Notes under the pieces: model-generated | Databases searched by the model: none | What the model saw: only the letters and a program-made list of their open reading frames with translations | Told to the model about the DNA's origin: nothing | Made by a program: the position numbers and the translations under genes | Shown here: piece after piece, positions 45,801 through 55,235 of the stretch | How the letters are laid out: every line of letters starts with the position of its first letter | How positions within the stretch are numbered: the first letter of the stretch is position 1 | Assembly (NCBI RefSeq): GCF_029836165.1 | Contig: NZ_JAOEBG010000004.1 | Coordinates: 1 to 64,000, forward strand | Direction of reading: 5' to 3' | From: Pseudomonas sp. GD04091 | GTDB lineage: Bacteria > Pseudomonadota > Gammaproteobacteria > Pseudomonadales > Pseudomonadaceae | Length of the DNA stretch: 64,000 bases

Positions 45801-46548
45801 GGTCTCGGACGACACGGTGATCGTCGGTCACCAGACCGAGGAGGGCAAGGCACCCATGGCGGTGGCCATGGACATTGATGTCGATGTTGGCAGCGACAAG
45901 CTGTCGTTCAGCGGTTTTGGCCTGACCGCCAATCTGCTGGGCCATGTCCATATCGGCGACAACCTCGACACTCGAGGCGAGCTGAACCTGGCGGACGGGC
46001 GATACCGGGCCTATGGCCAGCGCCTGACCATTCGCCGCGCACGGCTGCTGTTCGCCGGGCCGATCGATCAGCCATACCTGGATATCGAAGCGATTCGTCA
46101 GGTTGACGATGTGATCGCCGGCATTCGTCTTAGCGGCAGCGCCGAGCAGCCGACCACCAAGGTGTTCTCCGAACCGGCGATGAGCCAGGAGCAGGCCCTG
46201 TCGTACCTGGTGCTTGGCAGGCCGCTGGGCGGCTCGGGCGAAGACAGCAACATGTTGGCCGAGGCTGCCTTGGGGCTGGGGTTGATGGGAAGTTCAGGCC
46301 TGACGGGAAGCCTGGCGTCGAACCTGGGCATCGATGACTTCCAGCTCGATACCCAGGGCTCGGGCAATACCACCAGCGTAGTGGCCAGTGGCAACCTGAC
46401 CGAGCGCTTGAGCTTGCGCTATGGCGTTGGGGTGTTCGAGCCTGCCAACACCATCGCCTTGCGCTACAAGCTGAGCAAGAAAGTCTATCTTGAAGCCGCC
46501 AGCGGCCTGGCCAGTTCGCTGGACATCTTCTACAAGCGCGATTTCTAG
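42877..46548 (+). CDS. tamB: TamB, inner-membrane-anchored periplasmic bridge protein
   Basis: AsmA/TamB-family protein of 1223 residues that spans the periplasm, working with TamA and implicated in lipid transfer to the outer membrane. One N-terminal helix (IVLLAVLGLLALFVLALGMV) anchors it, then a long beta-taco region, and the DUF490 domain at the C terminus (QPYLDIEAIRQVDDV, ALSYLVLGRPLG, LGIDDFQLDTQGSGN). The ATG at 42877 shares its first base with the tamA stop; a GTG one codon earlier is possible. The length is typical of the family. Confidence 0.93.
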   Translation: MRMFRIVLLAVLGLLALFVLALGMVLGTQAGSRWLLERVPGLEVSDFSGRLGGSWQAGQLRWIDGGNRVELQAPQLTWSPGCLLRATLCIERLQAERIDMAFAPGEPQPDSDPLQLPGLRLPLAIELGELKVGQLRLDGSDLLADLQLAAHWTSTGLRVDSLKLQRDDLRLDLAGDLQPEGDWPVELQGTLQLPEVEGKAWQLALHAKGELQKTLVLDAISSGYLQARLNGELQALAEHLPARLSIRADAFKPATSLPDTLQLNQLRLDAQGDLLKGYQLTGGATLPAEQGPIGLVLAGKVDAKGAQLAALDLNASDSQRVKLQASAHWHQGLSADASVDWLDFPWLRLYPMEAAPQVTLKRFNAQVQYRDGTYKGAFKGDLDGPAGAFNLASPFEGDLTQIRLPQLALNAGQGKAAGSVALRFADTLAWDVDLQLSALDPAYWLAELPGTLAGPLRSQGELKNETLKLKAQLDLKGRLRGQPAMLKVDADGAGENWTLGSLAVQLGANQINGSASLQQRLAGRIDLDLPRLGQLWPQLQGQVKGRLDLAGTLAAPQGTLTVQGQQLAQAENRIQRLQLEARLDSAQRGQLLLEAGTIRLGDTALGNLKLQGKGDIRQQATTLALDGPQLKLDMALDGALNKGDWRGRLASGRIQAGGQDWQLQAPARLQRLASGQLDFGAHCWRSGQASLCGDDQRLAPEPRLRYHLKQFPLDSLAQWLPKDFAWQGLLNADINLDIPAAGPKGSIRVDASGGTLRVRDKGRWIDFPYQVLRLDSTLAPRRVDTRLNFRGERLGELDLSTRLDPLGRNKPLSGEFRLAGLDLSVIRPFLPMVERLAGQLNGSGRLSGSLLAPQVNGNLALSGGQVSGAELPVSLEDLSLQALIAGEHVQLDGNWRSGDAGRGQLTGQLTWGQVLGLDLRLQGQQLPVSVEPYAALEVAPDLTIRLVDDKLAVTGKVRVPKGKITVRELPPSTVKVSDDTVIVGHQTEEGKAPMAVAMDIDVDVGSDKLSFSGFGLTANLLGHVHIGDNLDTRGELNLADGRYRAYGQRLTIRRARLLFAGPIDQPYLDIEAIRQVDDVIAGIRLSGSAEQPTTKVFSEPAMSQEQALSYLVLGRPLGGSGEDSNMLAEAALGLGLMGSSGLTGSLASNLGIDDFQLDTQGSGNTTSVVASGNLTERLSLRYGVGVFEPANTIALRYKLSKKVYLEAASGLASSLDIFYKRDF

Positions 46549-46561
46549 ACGCGTGTCCTGA

Positions 46562-46592
46562 TCCGCACCGGCCATCGAAGGCCGGTTGCGGA
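46562..46592 (+). terminator. Hairpin after tamB
   Basis: TCCGCACCGGCC (46562-46573) pairs with GGCCGGTTGCGGA (46580-46592), a 12-bp stem with one bulge and a 6-base loop. The T tract is weak. It lies between tamB and the convergent mor-like gene. Confidence 0.6.
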
Positions 46593-46662
46593 TATCTCTG
46601 ATCCAACTACCTTTTGCCTGATCTGGCGCTGCGGTGCAGTGGTCGGTGCCTGGCGCGTGACT

Positions 46663-47043
46663 TCAGCGGGCATGGCAGTCCTGGCGACGGATATTGCCGA
46701 TCTGGCGCAGACTCAATCCGTACTTGTCGGCGAGCAGGCTGCGGGACAGGCCGCTGGCGCTCTCTTTCTGGATTTGCTGGTTGCGCAGTTGGCGCTGGAA
46801 ATGGTCTGGCTTGGGAATTTCCAGGGCCAGGCCGGCAAAGCGCTGGATCAAGGCGTCGAGCGCCTCGGGTGGCAGCACATCGGCCAGCTTGGTGCGATCA
46901 CGATGCTTGGGAATGTACTTTGGGCGACCACCGAAGGTACAGGTCAATCGGTAGGCGTTTTCAAGGCCGATGCATTCGATCAGCGACTGCAGCGAGTGAG
47001 GGAGTTGGGTGGTCTCGATGTTGCTCAGGTCTGGCATTTCCAT
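46663..47043 (-). CDS. Mor-family (phage Mu middle activator-like) transcription regulator
   Basis: Protein of 126 residues resembling the Mor transcription activator of phage Mu. The N-terminal part (VLPPEALDALIQRFAGLAL) matches the dimerisation region, and the C-terminal helix-turn-helix is LLADKYGLSLRQIGNIRRQ. ATG 47043 follows AAAGGAAG. No other phage genes, integrase or att-like repeats are visible on either side, so it is either a domesticated regulator or a prophage remnant. Its target is unknown. Confidence 0.75.
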   Translation of the reverse strand: MEMPDLSNIETTQLPHSLQSLIECIGLENAYRLTCTFGGRPKYIPKHRDRTKLADVLPPEALDALIQRFAGLALEIPKPDHFQRQLRNQQIQKESASGLSRSLLADKYGLSLRQIGNIRRQDCHAR

Positions 47044-47497
47044 GCAGGACTTCCTTTGGCTATGTCGGTTTACCTGACGCCTGGCCCATGAAGCTGGACG
47101 TCGCGAGGCGCCACCGTCGGGGTGGCTTGACTCGATTCTCGAACAGCATCGGAGCAGGTCGCTAGGCGGGAATCGGACCGGGGTTTGTAGCCTTTGCATC
47201 TTGTTGAGTGCAGGCAGCAGCCCAATTCTGCGTAGGAAATGCCTTCACCCCTGCTCTGCAAGCCCCAAACCACGCAGAGAAGGCTTTCCATGATGGCATT
47301 TTGGGTGCGCATACCTATGCAAGTGCATGGGAAATGCTCCCAGGGGCGCCGGCAGCGGGGAGGGCAGTGAAAGGGCTGGAGGGTGAGGATAAAAAAATAC
47401 GCGCTGGCAGGAATTTCGGCGTAGGAAAAGGTTGCGAGGTATCATGTCGCCGGCTCCGTGGGAGCCTCATGTCCCCCGATGTCGCAAGGAACTTCCG
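47044..47497. other. Intergenic region of 454 bp
   Basis: Contains the promoters for the mor-like gene (minus) and the small membrane gene (plus). A short A-rich stretch occurs at 47391-47397 (AAAAAAA). Short frames in this region have no recognisable protein character, and I assign none. Confidence 0.5.
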
Positions 47498-47686
47498 ATG
47501 ACACATGTGCAGCGCCTGAAATACTCGATCCTGATCATCCTGGTAGTGCTGGGAATCATGCTCGGCCTAAGTTACCTGCAAAAGCAGGGGACGATCAGCG
47601 AGCAGACGTTCCAATACATCGCCATTGCCATTGCGGTGGTCGTGGTGGTGATCAATGGGATCCTGCGGCGCAAGGTCAAGCCCTGA
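47498..47686 (+). CDS. Small two-helix membrane protein
   Basis: Protein of 62 residues with two hydrophobic helices, YSILIILVVLGIMLGLSYL and YIAIAIAVVVVVINGIL, joined by a short polar loop and ending in basic residues (RRKVKP). I do not recognise a family. The ATG 47498 is preceded by AAGGAAC at a good distance, and codon use is like the neighbours. It sits between the mor-like gene and the Fur-like gene and ends in a probable terminator. It may be a regulatory or stress small protein, but nothing in the sequence shows this. Confidence 0.6.
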   Translation: MTHVQRLKYSILIILVVLGIMLGLSYLQKQGTISEQTFQYIAIAIAVVVVVINGILRRKVKP

Positions 47687-47694
47687 CCCAGGCG

Positions 47695-47716
47695 GGCCGG
47701 CGTATCCATGCCGGCC
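47695..47716. terminator. Short bidirectional hairpin
   Basis: GGCCGGC (47695-47701) and GCCGGCC (47710-47716) form a perfect 7-bp stem with an 8-base loop. It lies between the convergent small membrane gene and Fur-like gene. Confidence 0.55.
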
Positions 47717-47722
47717 ATGGGC

Positions 47723-48085
47723 TCAACGCGAGGCGGGTTGCTCGAGCACGGCCCGGGCCTGGGGATTGAGGCTGTAGCACTTGTCGTTGCCGAGGCTGAT
47801 GACGCCTTCGCTGCACAAGCGCTTGAGCACTTCGCGCACGCTCAGGAACGACAGGGGAATGTCCAGCTGTTCAAGTTGCGCGTGCACCCCGCGCACACCG
47901 ATGCTGCGGCCGTTGCGGTCGGCGGTATGCAGTGCGTCGATGACCTTCAGGCGGATCAGGCTGGTGCGCAGCCCATAGGCGCGCAGCAGCTCGCGGATCT
48001 GCTCGTTGCCCAGGCGTTCCGCCTGCCCGCCGTGGCTTTGACCACCGCTGTGCTCGGCCGGCAGGGACTGTTGCGGGTTATACAT
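47723..48085 (-). CDS. Fur-like DNA-binding protein lacking the metal/dimerisation domain
   Basis: Protein of 120 residues. A Gly/His/Gln-rich tail of about 25 residues precedes a winged-helix region like that of Fur (about 28-108, LRAYGLRTSLIRLKVIDAL, FLSVREVLKRLCSEG). The usual C-terminal half of Fur, with its His-rich metal site and dimer interface, is absent: the protein ends soon after the wing. ATG 48085 has an excellent AAAAGGAGC site. It is divergent from the PvdQ-like acylase. Annotators often call such proteins iron/zinc uptake regulators, but metal sensing is not supported here. Confidence 0.65.
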   Translation of the reverse strand: MYNPQQSLPAEHSGGQSHGGQAERLGNEQIRELLRAYGLRTSLIRLKVIDALHTADRNGRSIGVRGVHAQLEQLDIPLSFLSVREVLKRLCSEGVISLGNDKCYSLNPQARAVLEQPASR

Positions 48086-48284
48086 GTGAATGCTCCTTTT
48101 CGTGGACTGTCCCGAAATCATGGGTGCCTCACTACATAAGACGAATGAGATCGGCAAAACTGCAGTCCCCGTTGAAAAAAATCTGACACGTTCTGTTGAA
48201 AACGTTACAGCCGACCCTGGGCCGTAAAATTTTCATCCGGCCACTCGTCTGTTCGGGATGACCCCGATTGCACGAGGAGTGCCT

Positions 48285-50600
48285 GTGACCCATCTTTCGC
48301 GTCCCCTGTTTCGCGTTGGCCTTGCGGCTGCCCTGGTTGCCTCCAGCCTGACCGCCCAGGCCCGGGAAGCGGCTGGCGATGCCTCCGCGCAGATCCGTCG
48401 CACCAGTTTCGGCGTGCCGCATATCCTGGCCAAGGATGAGCGCGGCCTGGGCTACGGCATCGGCTACGCCTATGCCCAGGACAACCTCTGCCTGCTGGCC
48501 GGGGAGGTACTGACGGTCAATGGCGAGCGCTCTCGTTATTTCGGCGGCGCAGGCAAGACCATCGAGCAACGCGACAATCTTTCCAGTGACCTGTTCTTTA
48601 CCTGGCTCAATCGTCCAGACCCCGTCGACGGATTCCTGCAGGCCCAGCCGGCGGCGGTGCGTGAGCTTCTGGACGGTTACGCCAGTGGCTATAACCGTGC
48701 ACTGGGCGAGCGCAGGGCGCAGGGATTACCGGCTGAATGCGGGACGGGCGAGTGGGTGCGCCCGATCACCAGTCGCGATCTGGTCAAGCTGACCCGGCGC
48801 TTGCTGGCCGAAGGTGGCGTCGGTCAGTTTGCCGAGGCGGTGGTGGCAGCGACACCTCCCGAGCTGGCGGCACAACGGCCCGTGGTCGACTACAGCGCCG
48901 CGTTGGCACGCCAGGCGCGCTTTGCCGCCGAACGCGGCAGCAACGCGGTCGCCGTGGGGGCGGAGCGTTCGGCCAATGGCCGCGGCCTGTTGTTGGCCAA
49001 CCCTCACTTCCCGTGGGTTGGCGGTTTGCGCTTCTACCAGATGCAACTGACCATTCCGGGCCAGCTCGATGTGATGGGCGCTGCATTGCCGGGGCTGCCG
49101 GTGGTCAACATCGGCTTCAACCGGCACCTGGCCTGGACGCACACCGTCGATACCTCGAAGCATTTCACGCTGTACCGGCTGCAACTCGATCCCAAGGACT
49201 CGACCCGCTATCTGTACGATGGCGCATCCGTGCCGCTCGAGCGCCAGACCCTGAGTGTCACGGTCAAGGCCGAGAATGGCACCCTGGACCAGGTCGAGCG
49301 AACGATCTACGTGTCGAGGTTCGGGCCTGTGGTGCAGATGCCGGGGCAACTGGACTGGGATCGGCAGGCGGCCTTCAGCCTGCGCGATGCCAACCTGGAC
49401 AACACCCGGGTGCTGCAGCAGTGGTACCGGATCAACCGCGCCGATAGTCTCGACACACTGAAAGCATCGGTCGCGCAGCTGCAGGGTATCCCATGGGTCA
49501 ACACCCTGGCCGTGGACAGCGCCGGCCATGCGTTGTACCTGAACCAGTCGGTGGTGCCCTATGTCGATCAGGCCATGCTCGAACAGTGCAGCAACCCGGA
49601 GGGCTCAGGCCCGCTGGTGGTGCTCGATGGCTCGCGCAGTGCCTGCCAGTGGAAGGTCGATGCGCAGGCGGCGCAGCCAGGCATCTTCCCGGCGCACCTG
49701 CTGCCGAACCTCGAGCGTCGTGATTACGTCCAGCATGCCAATGATTCGGCATGGATGGCCAATCCGGCGCAGCCATTGACCGGCTTCTCGCCGCTGGTCA
49801 GTCGTGCCGACCAGCCACTGGGCATGCGCAGCCGCTTTGCCCTGCAGCGTCTGCAGGGCAACGGCAAGCTCGGTGCCGCCGAGTTGCAGGACATGGTGTT
49901 CGGCGACGAGGTCTACCTGGCGAGCCTGGTCTTGCCGGACCTGTTGCAATGGTGCAAAGGCGTGGCGGCTGACCTGAAAGGCGTGTGCGACAGCCTGGCA
50001 GCCTGGAACGGCAAGGCCGATCAGGACAGTGGCATCGGCCTGGTTCACTTCGAAAATATCTTTGACGTGCTGTTGCAGCACCCGGAAAGCTGGCGCGTGC
50101 CATTCGATGCAGCCGACCCGCTGCATACGCCGCGCGGCCTGGCGGTAGAGCAGGCCGCGGTCGGCAAGTTGCTGCGCGAGGCCGCGTTGGCTTCGGTCGA
50201 GACGGTGCGGCAGGCCGGTGTGACCGCCGACCAGCGCTGGGGGCAGATTCAGCAGGCCGCGGACGGCACGCCGGTGCCGGGGGGGCCGCAGGCGCTGGGT
50301 GTGTACAACGCGATGGTGAGCATACCGGTCGGGCCGGGCAAGCGCCTGGTGGTCAGCGGTTCGAGCTATCTGCAGGTGGTCAGCTTCACCGAGCGCGGGC
50401 CCGAAGCCCAGGGACTGCTGGCGTTCTCGCTGTCGAGCGAGGCGGCATCGGCCCATGCCGGCGATCAAACGAGGGCGTTCGCGGCCAAGCAACTGGCGCC
50501 GATTCCGTTTACCGAAGCGCAGATCAAGGCCGATCCGCAATATCGGCAATATGTGATCAGCGAGCGGGACAAGGCGCAGGTGGCGAGCACCCGGGAATAG
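48285..50600 (+). CDS. pvdQ: PvdQ-like acylase (Ntn-hydrolase, penicillin amidase family)
   Basis: Periplasmic self-processing acylase of 771 residues, near the 762 of PvdQ. A signal peptide (VGLAAALVASSLTAQA) is followed by the alpha chain, a linker, and the autocatalytic serine S219 in AAERGSNAVAVG. PvdQ removes the fatty acid from the pyoverdine precursor and also cleaves long-chain acyl-homoserine lactones. The GTG at 48285 is taken as start because GAGGAG stands six bases before it; an ATG at 48258 has no such site. A strong terminator follows. No pyoverdine synthesis genes are nearby. Confidence 0.88.
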   Translation: MTHLSRPLFRVGLAAALVASSLTAQAREAAGDASAQIRRTSFGVPHILAKDERGLGYGIGYAYAQDNLCLLAGEVLTVNGERSRYFGGAGKTIEQRDNLSSDLFFTWLNRPDPVDGFLQAQPAAVRELLDGYASGYNRALGERRAQGLPAECGTGEWVRPITSRDLVKLTRRLLAEGGVGQFAEAVVAATPPELAAQRPVVDYSAALARQARFAAERGSNAVAVGAERSANGRGLLLANPHFPWVGGLRFYQMQLTIPGQLDVMGAALPGLPVVNIGFNRHLAWTHTVDTSKHFTLYRLQLDPKDSTRYLYDGASVPLERQTLSVTVKAENGTLDQVERTIYVSRFGPVVQMPGQLDWDRQAAFSLRDANLDNTRVLQQWYRINRADSLDTLKASVAQLQGIPWVNTLAVDSAGHALYLNQSVVPYVDQAMLEQCSNPEGSGPLVVLDGSRSACQWKVDAQAAQPGIFPAHLLPNLERRDYVQHANDSAWMANPAQPLTGFSPLVSRADQPLGMRSRFALQRLQGNGKLGAAELQDMVFGDEVYLASLVLPDLLQWCKGVAADLKGVCDSLAAWNGKADQDSGIGLVHFENIFDVLLQHPESWRVPFDAADPLHTPRGLAVEQAAVGKLLREAALASVETVRQAGVTADQRWGQIQQAADGTPVPGGPQALGVYNAMVSIPVGPGKRLVVSGSSYLQVVSFTERGPEAQGLLAFSLSSEAASAHAGDQTRAFAAKQLAPIPFTEAQIKADPQYRQYVISERDKAQVASTRE

Positions 50601-50607
50601 GGCAGGG

Positions 50608-50644
50608 CAACTCCGCTCCCACGAGAGCCGTGGGGGCGGGGTTG
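50608..50644. terminator. Bidirectional terminator between acylase and lpxH
   Basis: A 16-bp stem with two G-U pairs (50608-50623 and 50629-50644) and a 5-base loop. It sits between convergent stops and carries the CGCTCCCAC/GTGGGGGCG repeat core. Confidence 0.8.
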
Positions 50645-50645
50645 T

Positions 50646-51368
50646 TCAGGCGAACTCGAACGGGGCCAGCTGGAAGCCCTGTTCATCCACCTGCAAGGCC
50701 CAGCCACGTCGATCCCAGTCTCCCAGGACGATGCGCCTTGCCGGCTGGCCGTCGACCACCAGTTTGTGGATGGCCGGGCGATGAGTGTGGCCGTGCACCA
50801 GGGTGCGTACGCCGTGCGCCGCCATCACCTTGGGCACTTCGTCCGGGGTGACGTCGACGATCTCGGTGTTCTTCATGCGTGTTTGCGACTGGCTTTCGCT
50901 GCGCAGCTTGCGCGCCAGTTTCTGTCGCGTGGCCAGCGGCAGATGCCGCAGGATCCACAGGCTCAGCGGATTGCGCAGGTAGCGGCGCAGCTTCATGTAG
51001 CCCACATCGCGGGTGCACAGGGTGTCGCCGTGCATCAGCAATACCGCTTCGCCGCCAAGTTCGACGACGCAGGGGTCGTCCAGCAGCGTGCAGCCAGCGG
51101 CCTCGCAGAACGCCTGGCCGATGAGGAAGTCGCGGTTGCCGTGCATCAGGTAGATCGCCGTGCCGCTGTCGCTGAGCCGGCGCAGGGCCGTGCAGATCGA
51201 CTGCTGGAACGGCGTCATGGCATCGTCGCCGATCCACGCCTCGAAGAAATCGCCAAGGATGTACAGCGCCTTGGCGTGCCGGGCGCGGCCGTCGAGCAGA
51301 TCAAGAAACGCCCGGGTGATGTCCGGGCGTTCTTCTTGCAGGTGCAGATCGGAGATCAGCAGGATCAC
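50646..51368 (-). CDS. lpxH: UDP-2,3-diacylglucosamine diphosphatase
   Basis: Peripheral inner-membrane enzyme of 240 residues that makes lipid X in lipid A synthesis. The calcineurin-type metal ligands are D7 and H9 (SDLHL), D40 ([12 protein letters not shown]), N78 (MHGNRD) and the HGHTHRP motif. The GTG start at 51368 directly abuts the ppiB stop, so the two genes are translationally linked. Confidence 0.95.
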   Translation of the reverse strand: MILLISDLHLQEERPDITRAFLDLLDGRARHAKALYILGDFFEAWIGDDAMTPFQQSICTALRRLSDSGTAIYLMHGNRDFLIGQAFCEAAGCTLLDDPCVVELGGEAVLLMHGDTLCTRDVGYMKLRRYLRNPLSLWILRHLPLATRQKLARKLRSESQSQTRMKNTEIVDVTPDEVPKVMAAHGVRTLVHGHTHRPAIHKLVVDGQPARRIVLGDWDRRGWALQVDEQGFQLAPFEFA

Positions 51369-51866
51369 TCAAATGATCTCGGCTTTCTCGATGATCACGT
51401 CGTCTTTCGGCACGTCCTGGTGGCCGGCCTTGGAACCGGTGGCGACCTTTTCGATGGCGTCGACCACTTCACGGCCTTCGGTGACTTCGCCGAATACCGC
51501 GTAGCCCCAGCCCTGCACGTTCTTGCCGCTGTGGTTGAGGAAGTCGTTGTCGGAGGCGTTGATGAAGAACTGCGCCGAGGCCGAGTGCGGCTCCATGGTA
51601 CGGGCCATGGCGATGCTGTACTTGGTGTTTTTCAGGCCGTTGTCAGCTTCGTTCTGGATGCTGGCGCGGGTCTTCTTCTGGCTCATGCCTGGCTCGAAAC
51701 CGCCGCCCTGGATCATGAAGCCCTTGATCACGCGATGGAAGACGGTGCCGTCGTAGTGGCCTTCCTTGACGTACTGAACGAAGTTCTCGGTGGTCAGCGG
51801 GGCTTTTTCGGCATCCAGTTGCAGGACGATGTCGCCGTGGTTGGTGATCAGTTTGACTTTGGACAT
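51369..51866 (-). CDS. ppiB: Peptidyl-prolyl cis-trans isomerase B (cyclophilin)
   Basis: Cytoplasmic cyclophilin of 165 residues that speeds proline isomerisation in protein folding. Active-site segments [15 protein letters not shown] and [18 protein letters not shown] are intact. It is first gene of the ppiB-lpxH unit and divergent from glnS, an order common in pseudomonads. Confidence 0.95.
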   Translation of the reverse strand: MSKVKLITNHGDIVLQLDAEKAPLTTENFVQYVKEGHYDGTVFHRVIKGFMIQGGGFEPGMSQKKTRASIQNEADNGLKNTKYSIAMARTMEPHSASAQFFINASDNDFLNHSGKNVQGWGYAVFGEVTEGREVVDAIEKVATGSKAGHQDVPKDDVIIEKAEII

Positions 51867-52113
51867 GCTGAAATTCGCTCTTTCAAGGCATACGGGAAAT
51901 AGGGTGCGCGCTGCGCTCGGTTAACCTGACGCAGGATCAGGCAAACGCGACACACGCCACTGGGTGGTGATTTTGCCGGATTGTAGACCGCTGCGGCGAC
52001 AAAACGCGCCACTTTGTCAGTGCTCCGGCTGTCAGCAGCTTGACTGCTTCGGCTATGATAGGCGCTTTGATTCAATCGGCCTACCCGGCCGGCTACCTGC
52101 ATTCAAGGACACT

Positions 52114-53817
52114 ATGAGCAAGCCCACTGCCGACAACGCGCCAAACGCCGCTGCCAAAGGCGCCCCCGCCGTCCCTGTGAACTTCCTGCGGCCGATCGTC
52201 CAGGCCGACCTGGACGCGGGCAAGCACCAGAGCATCGTCACCCGTTTCCCGCCGGAGCCCAATGGCTACCTGCATATCGGTCACGCCAAGTCGATCTGCG
52301 TCAACTTCGGCCTGGCCAAGGAATTCGGCGGCGTCTGTCACCTGCGTTTCGACGATACCAACCCGGCCAAGGAAGACCAGGAGTACATCGACTCCATCCA
52401 GCGTGACGTCAAGTGGCTGGGCTTCGAGTGGGCGGGCCCGGTGCGCTACGCCTCGGATTACTTCGAGCAGCTGCACGACTGGGCCGTGGACCTGATCAAG
52501 TCGGGCAATGCCTATGTCTGCGACCTCACTCCCGAGCAGGCCAAGGAGTACCGCGGCAGTCTGACCGAGGCGGGCAAGAACAGCCCGTTCCGCGAGCGTA
52601 GCGTCGAAGAGAACCTCGATCTCTTCGCGCGCATGAAGGCTGGCGAGTTCAAGGACGGCGAGCGTGTGCTGCGGGCCAAGATCGACATGGCCTCGCCGAA
52701 CATGAACCTGCGCGATCCGATCCTGTACCGTATCCGCCACGCCCACCACCACCAGACCGGTGACAAGTGGTGCATCTACCCCAACTACGACTTCACCCAC
52801 GGTCAGTCGGACGCCATCGAAGGCATCACCCATTCGATCTGCACCCTGGAGTTCGAAAGCCACCGCCCGCTGTACGACTGGTTCCTCGACAAGCTGCCGG
52901 TGCCGGCGCATCCGCGCCAGTACGAGTTCAGCCGCCTGAACCTGAACTACACCATCACCTCCAAGCGCAAGCTCAAGCAGCTGGTCGACGAAGGCCACGT
53001 CCAGGCCTGGGACGACCCGCGCATGTCGACCCTGTCCGGCTACCGCCGCCGCGGCTACACCCCAGCCTCGATCCGCAACTTCTGCGAGATGATCGGCACC
53101 AACCGTTCCGATGGCGTGGTCGACATGTCGATGCTCGAGTTCAGCATCCGTGACGACCTCGACCGCACCGCGCCACGCGCGATGTGCGTGCTGCGCCCGC
53201 TGAAGGTGGTGATCACCAACTACCCCGAGGGCCAGGTCGAACAGCTCGAACTGCCGCGTCATCCGAAGGAAGACATGGGCGTGCGCGTACTGCCGTTCGC
53301 CCGTGAGCTGTACATCGACCGCGATGACTTCATGGAAGAGCCGCCGAAGGGCTACAAGCGCCTGGAGCCGGCCGGTGAGGTGCGCCTGCGCGGCAGCTAT
53401 GTGATCCGCGCCGACGAGGCGATCAAGGACGCCGACGGCAACATCGTCGAGCTGCGCTGCTCGTACGACCCGGACACCCTCGGCAAGAACCCCGAGGGCC
53501 GCAAGGTCAAGGGCGTGATCCACTGGGTGCCGGCCGAAGGCAGCGTCGAGTGCGAAGTGCGCCTGTACGATCGCCTGTTCCGCTCCGCCAACCCGGAGAA
53601 GACCGAAGACGGCGGCAGCTTCCTCGACAACATCAACCCCGACTCGCTGCAGGTGCTCAGCGGTTGCCGCGCCGAGCCGTCGCTGGGCCAGGCGGCGCCT
53701 GAAGACCGCTTCCAGTTCGAGCGTGAAGGCTACTTCTGCGCCGACCTCAAGGACAGCCAGCCGGGCCGTCCGGTGTTCAACCGCACCGTCACCCTGCGTG
53801 ACTCCTGGGGCAGCTAA
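52114..53817 (+). CDS. glnS: Glutaminyl-tRNA synthetase
   Basis: Class I synthetase of 567 residues charging tRNA-Gln. HIGH is at 54-57 (YLHIGHAKS), and the KMSKS equivalent is SKRKL in the [11 protein letters not shown] segment. ATG 52114 follows AAGGACACT. It has a short Ala/Pro-rich N-terminal extension before the catalytic core. cysS follows after nine bases, so the two synthetases are almost certainly co-transcribed. Confidence 0.97.
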   Translation: MSKPTADNAPNAAAKGAPAVPVNFLRPIVQADLDAGKHQSIVTRFPPEPNGYLHIGHAKSICVNFGLAKEFGGVCHLRFDDTNPAKEDQEYIDSIQRDVKWLGFEWAGPVRYASDYFEQLHDWAVDLIKSGNAYVCDLTPEQAKEYRGSLTEAGKNSPFRERSVEENLDLFARMKAGEFKDGERVLRAKIDMASPNMNLRDPILYRIRHAHHHQTGDKWCIYPNYDFTHGQSDAIEGITHSICTLEFESHRPLYDWFLDKLPVPAHPRQYEFSRLNLNYTITSKRKLKQLVDEGHVQAWDDPRMSTLSGYRRRGYTPASIRNFCEMIGTNRSDGVVDMSMLEFSIRDDLDRTAPRAMCVLRPLKVVITNYPEGQVEQLELPRHPKEDMGVRVLPFARELYIDRDDFMEEPPKGYKRLEPAGEVRLRGSYVIRADEAIKDADGNIVELRCSYDPDTLGKNPEGRKVKGVIHWVPAEGSVECEVRLYDRLFRSANPEKTEDGGSFLDNINPDSLQVLSGCRAEPSLGQAAPEDRFQFEREGYFCADLKDSQPGRPVFNRTVTLRDSWGS

Positions 53818-53826
53818 GGATTACCC

Positions 53827-55209
53827 GTGCTTACCATCTACAACACGCTGAGCAAGACGAAGGAAACCTTCAAGCCGCTGGATGGCAACAAGGTGCGCAT
53901 GTACGTGTGCGGCATGACCGTGTACGACTATTGCCACCTTGGGCACGGCCGCAGCATGGTGGCCTTCGACCTGGTCACCCGCTGGCTGCGCAAGAGCGGC
54001 TATGAGCTGACCTATGTGCGCAACATCACCGACATCGACGACAAGATCATCAACCGGGCCAACGAGAACGGCGAGTCGTTCGATGCGCTGACCGCCCGGA
54101 TGATCGACGCGATGCACGAGGACGAACGCCGCCTGAACATCCTGCCGCCGGATCAGGAGCCCCGTGCCACCGACCATATCGCTGGCATGCACGCGATGAT
54201 CCAGACCCTGATCGACAAGGGTTACGCCTACGCTCCCGGCAACGGCGACGTGTACTACCGGGTCGGCAAGTTCGCCGGCTACGGCAAGCTTTCGCGCAAG
54301 AAGATCGAGGACCTGCGCATCGGCGCGCGGATCGAGGTCGACGAGGCCAAGCAGGATCCGCTGGACTTCGTTCTGTGGAAGGGCGTGAAGCCGGGCGAGC
54401 CGTATTGGGATTCGCCGTGGGGGCCGGGGCGTCCTGGCTGGCACATCGAGTGCTCGGTGATGTCCACCTGCTGCCTGGGTGAAAGCTTCGACATCCATGG
54501 TGGCGGCAGCGACCTGGAGTTTCCGCACCACGAGAACGAGATCGCCCAGAGCGAGGCGGCCACCGGCAAGCCGTACGCCAACGCCTGGATGCACTGCGGC
54601 ATGATCCGCATCAATGGCGAGAAGATGTCCAAGTCGTTGAACAACTTCTTCACCATTCGCGATGTGCTCGACAAATATCACCCGGAAGTGGTGCGCTACC
54701 TGCTGGTGGCCAGCCACTACCGCAGTGCCATCAACTACTCCGAAGACAGCCTGCGCGATGCCAAGGGTGCATTGGAGCGCTTCTACCACGCACTGCGCGG
54801 CCTGCCGCGTCTCGAGGCCAAGGGCGGCGAGGCGTTCGTCGAGCGCTTCACCGTGGCGATGAATGACGACTTCGGCACTCCCGAAGCCTGTGCCGTGCTG
54901 TTCGACCTGGTGCGTGAGATCAACCGACTGCGCGACAGCGACCTGGAGGCCGCCGCCGGCTTGGCCGGCCGCCTGCGTGAGCTGGGGGATGTGCTGGGCG
55001 TGCTGCAACTGGAGGCTGATGACTTCCTGCGTGCGGGGGCCGAAGGCAAGGTCGACGCCGCTGAAGTCGAGGCGCTGATCCAGGCGCGCCTGCAGGCGCG
55101 TACCGACAAGAACTGGGCCGAGTCCGACCGCATCCGTGACCAGTTGACGGCCATGGGCGTGGTGCTGGAAGACAGCAAGGGCGCGACCACCTGGCGCCTG
55201 GCTGACTGA
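53827..55209 (+). CDS. cysS: Cysteinyl-tRNA synthetase
   Basis: Class I synthetase of 460 residues charging tRNA-Cys. The zinc ligand C28 lies in [13 protein letters not shown] takes the HIGH position, and KMSKS is exact ([11 protein letters not shown]). The start is GTG 53827, with TAAGGATT before it, and the N-terminal [13 protein letters not shown] is family-typical. It ends the glnS-cysS operon, and a long inverted repeat follows. Confidence 0.97.
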   Translation: MLTIYNTLSKTKETFKPLDGNKVRMYVCGMTVYDYCHLGHGRSMVAFDLVTRWLRKSGYELTYVRNITDIDDKIINRANENGESFDALTARMIDAMHEDERRLNILPPDQEPRATDHIAGMHAMIQTLIDKGYAYAPGNGDVYYRVGKFAGYGKLSRKKIEDLRIGARIEVDEAKQDPLDFVLWKGVKPGEPYWDSPWGPGRPGWHIECSVMSTCCLGESFDIHGGGSDLEFPHHENEIAQSEAATGKPYANAWMHCGMIRINGEKMSKSLNNFFTIRDVLDKYHPEVVRYLLVASHYRSAINYSEDSLRDAKGALERFYHALRGLPRLEAKGGEAFVERFTVAMNDDFGTPEACAVLFDLVREINRLRDSDLEAAAGLAGRLRELGDVLGVLQLEADDFLRAGAEGKVDAAEVEALIQARLQARTDKNWAESDRIRDQLTAMGVVLEDSKGATTWRLAD

Positions 55210-55235
55210 TCGAGCGCCACTGGGGCTGCTGCGCA

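Noticed and set aside
47070..47312. Short minus-strand frame upstream of the mor-like gene
   Set aside because: No recognisable motif, no ribosome site and odd composition.
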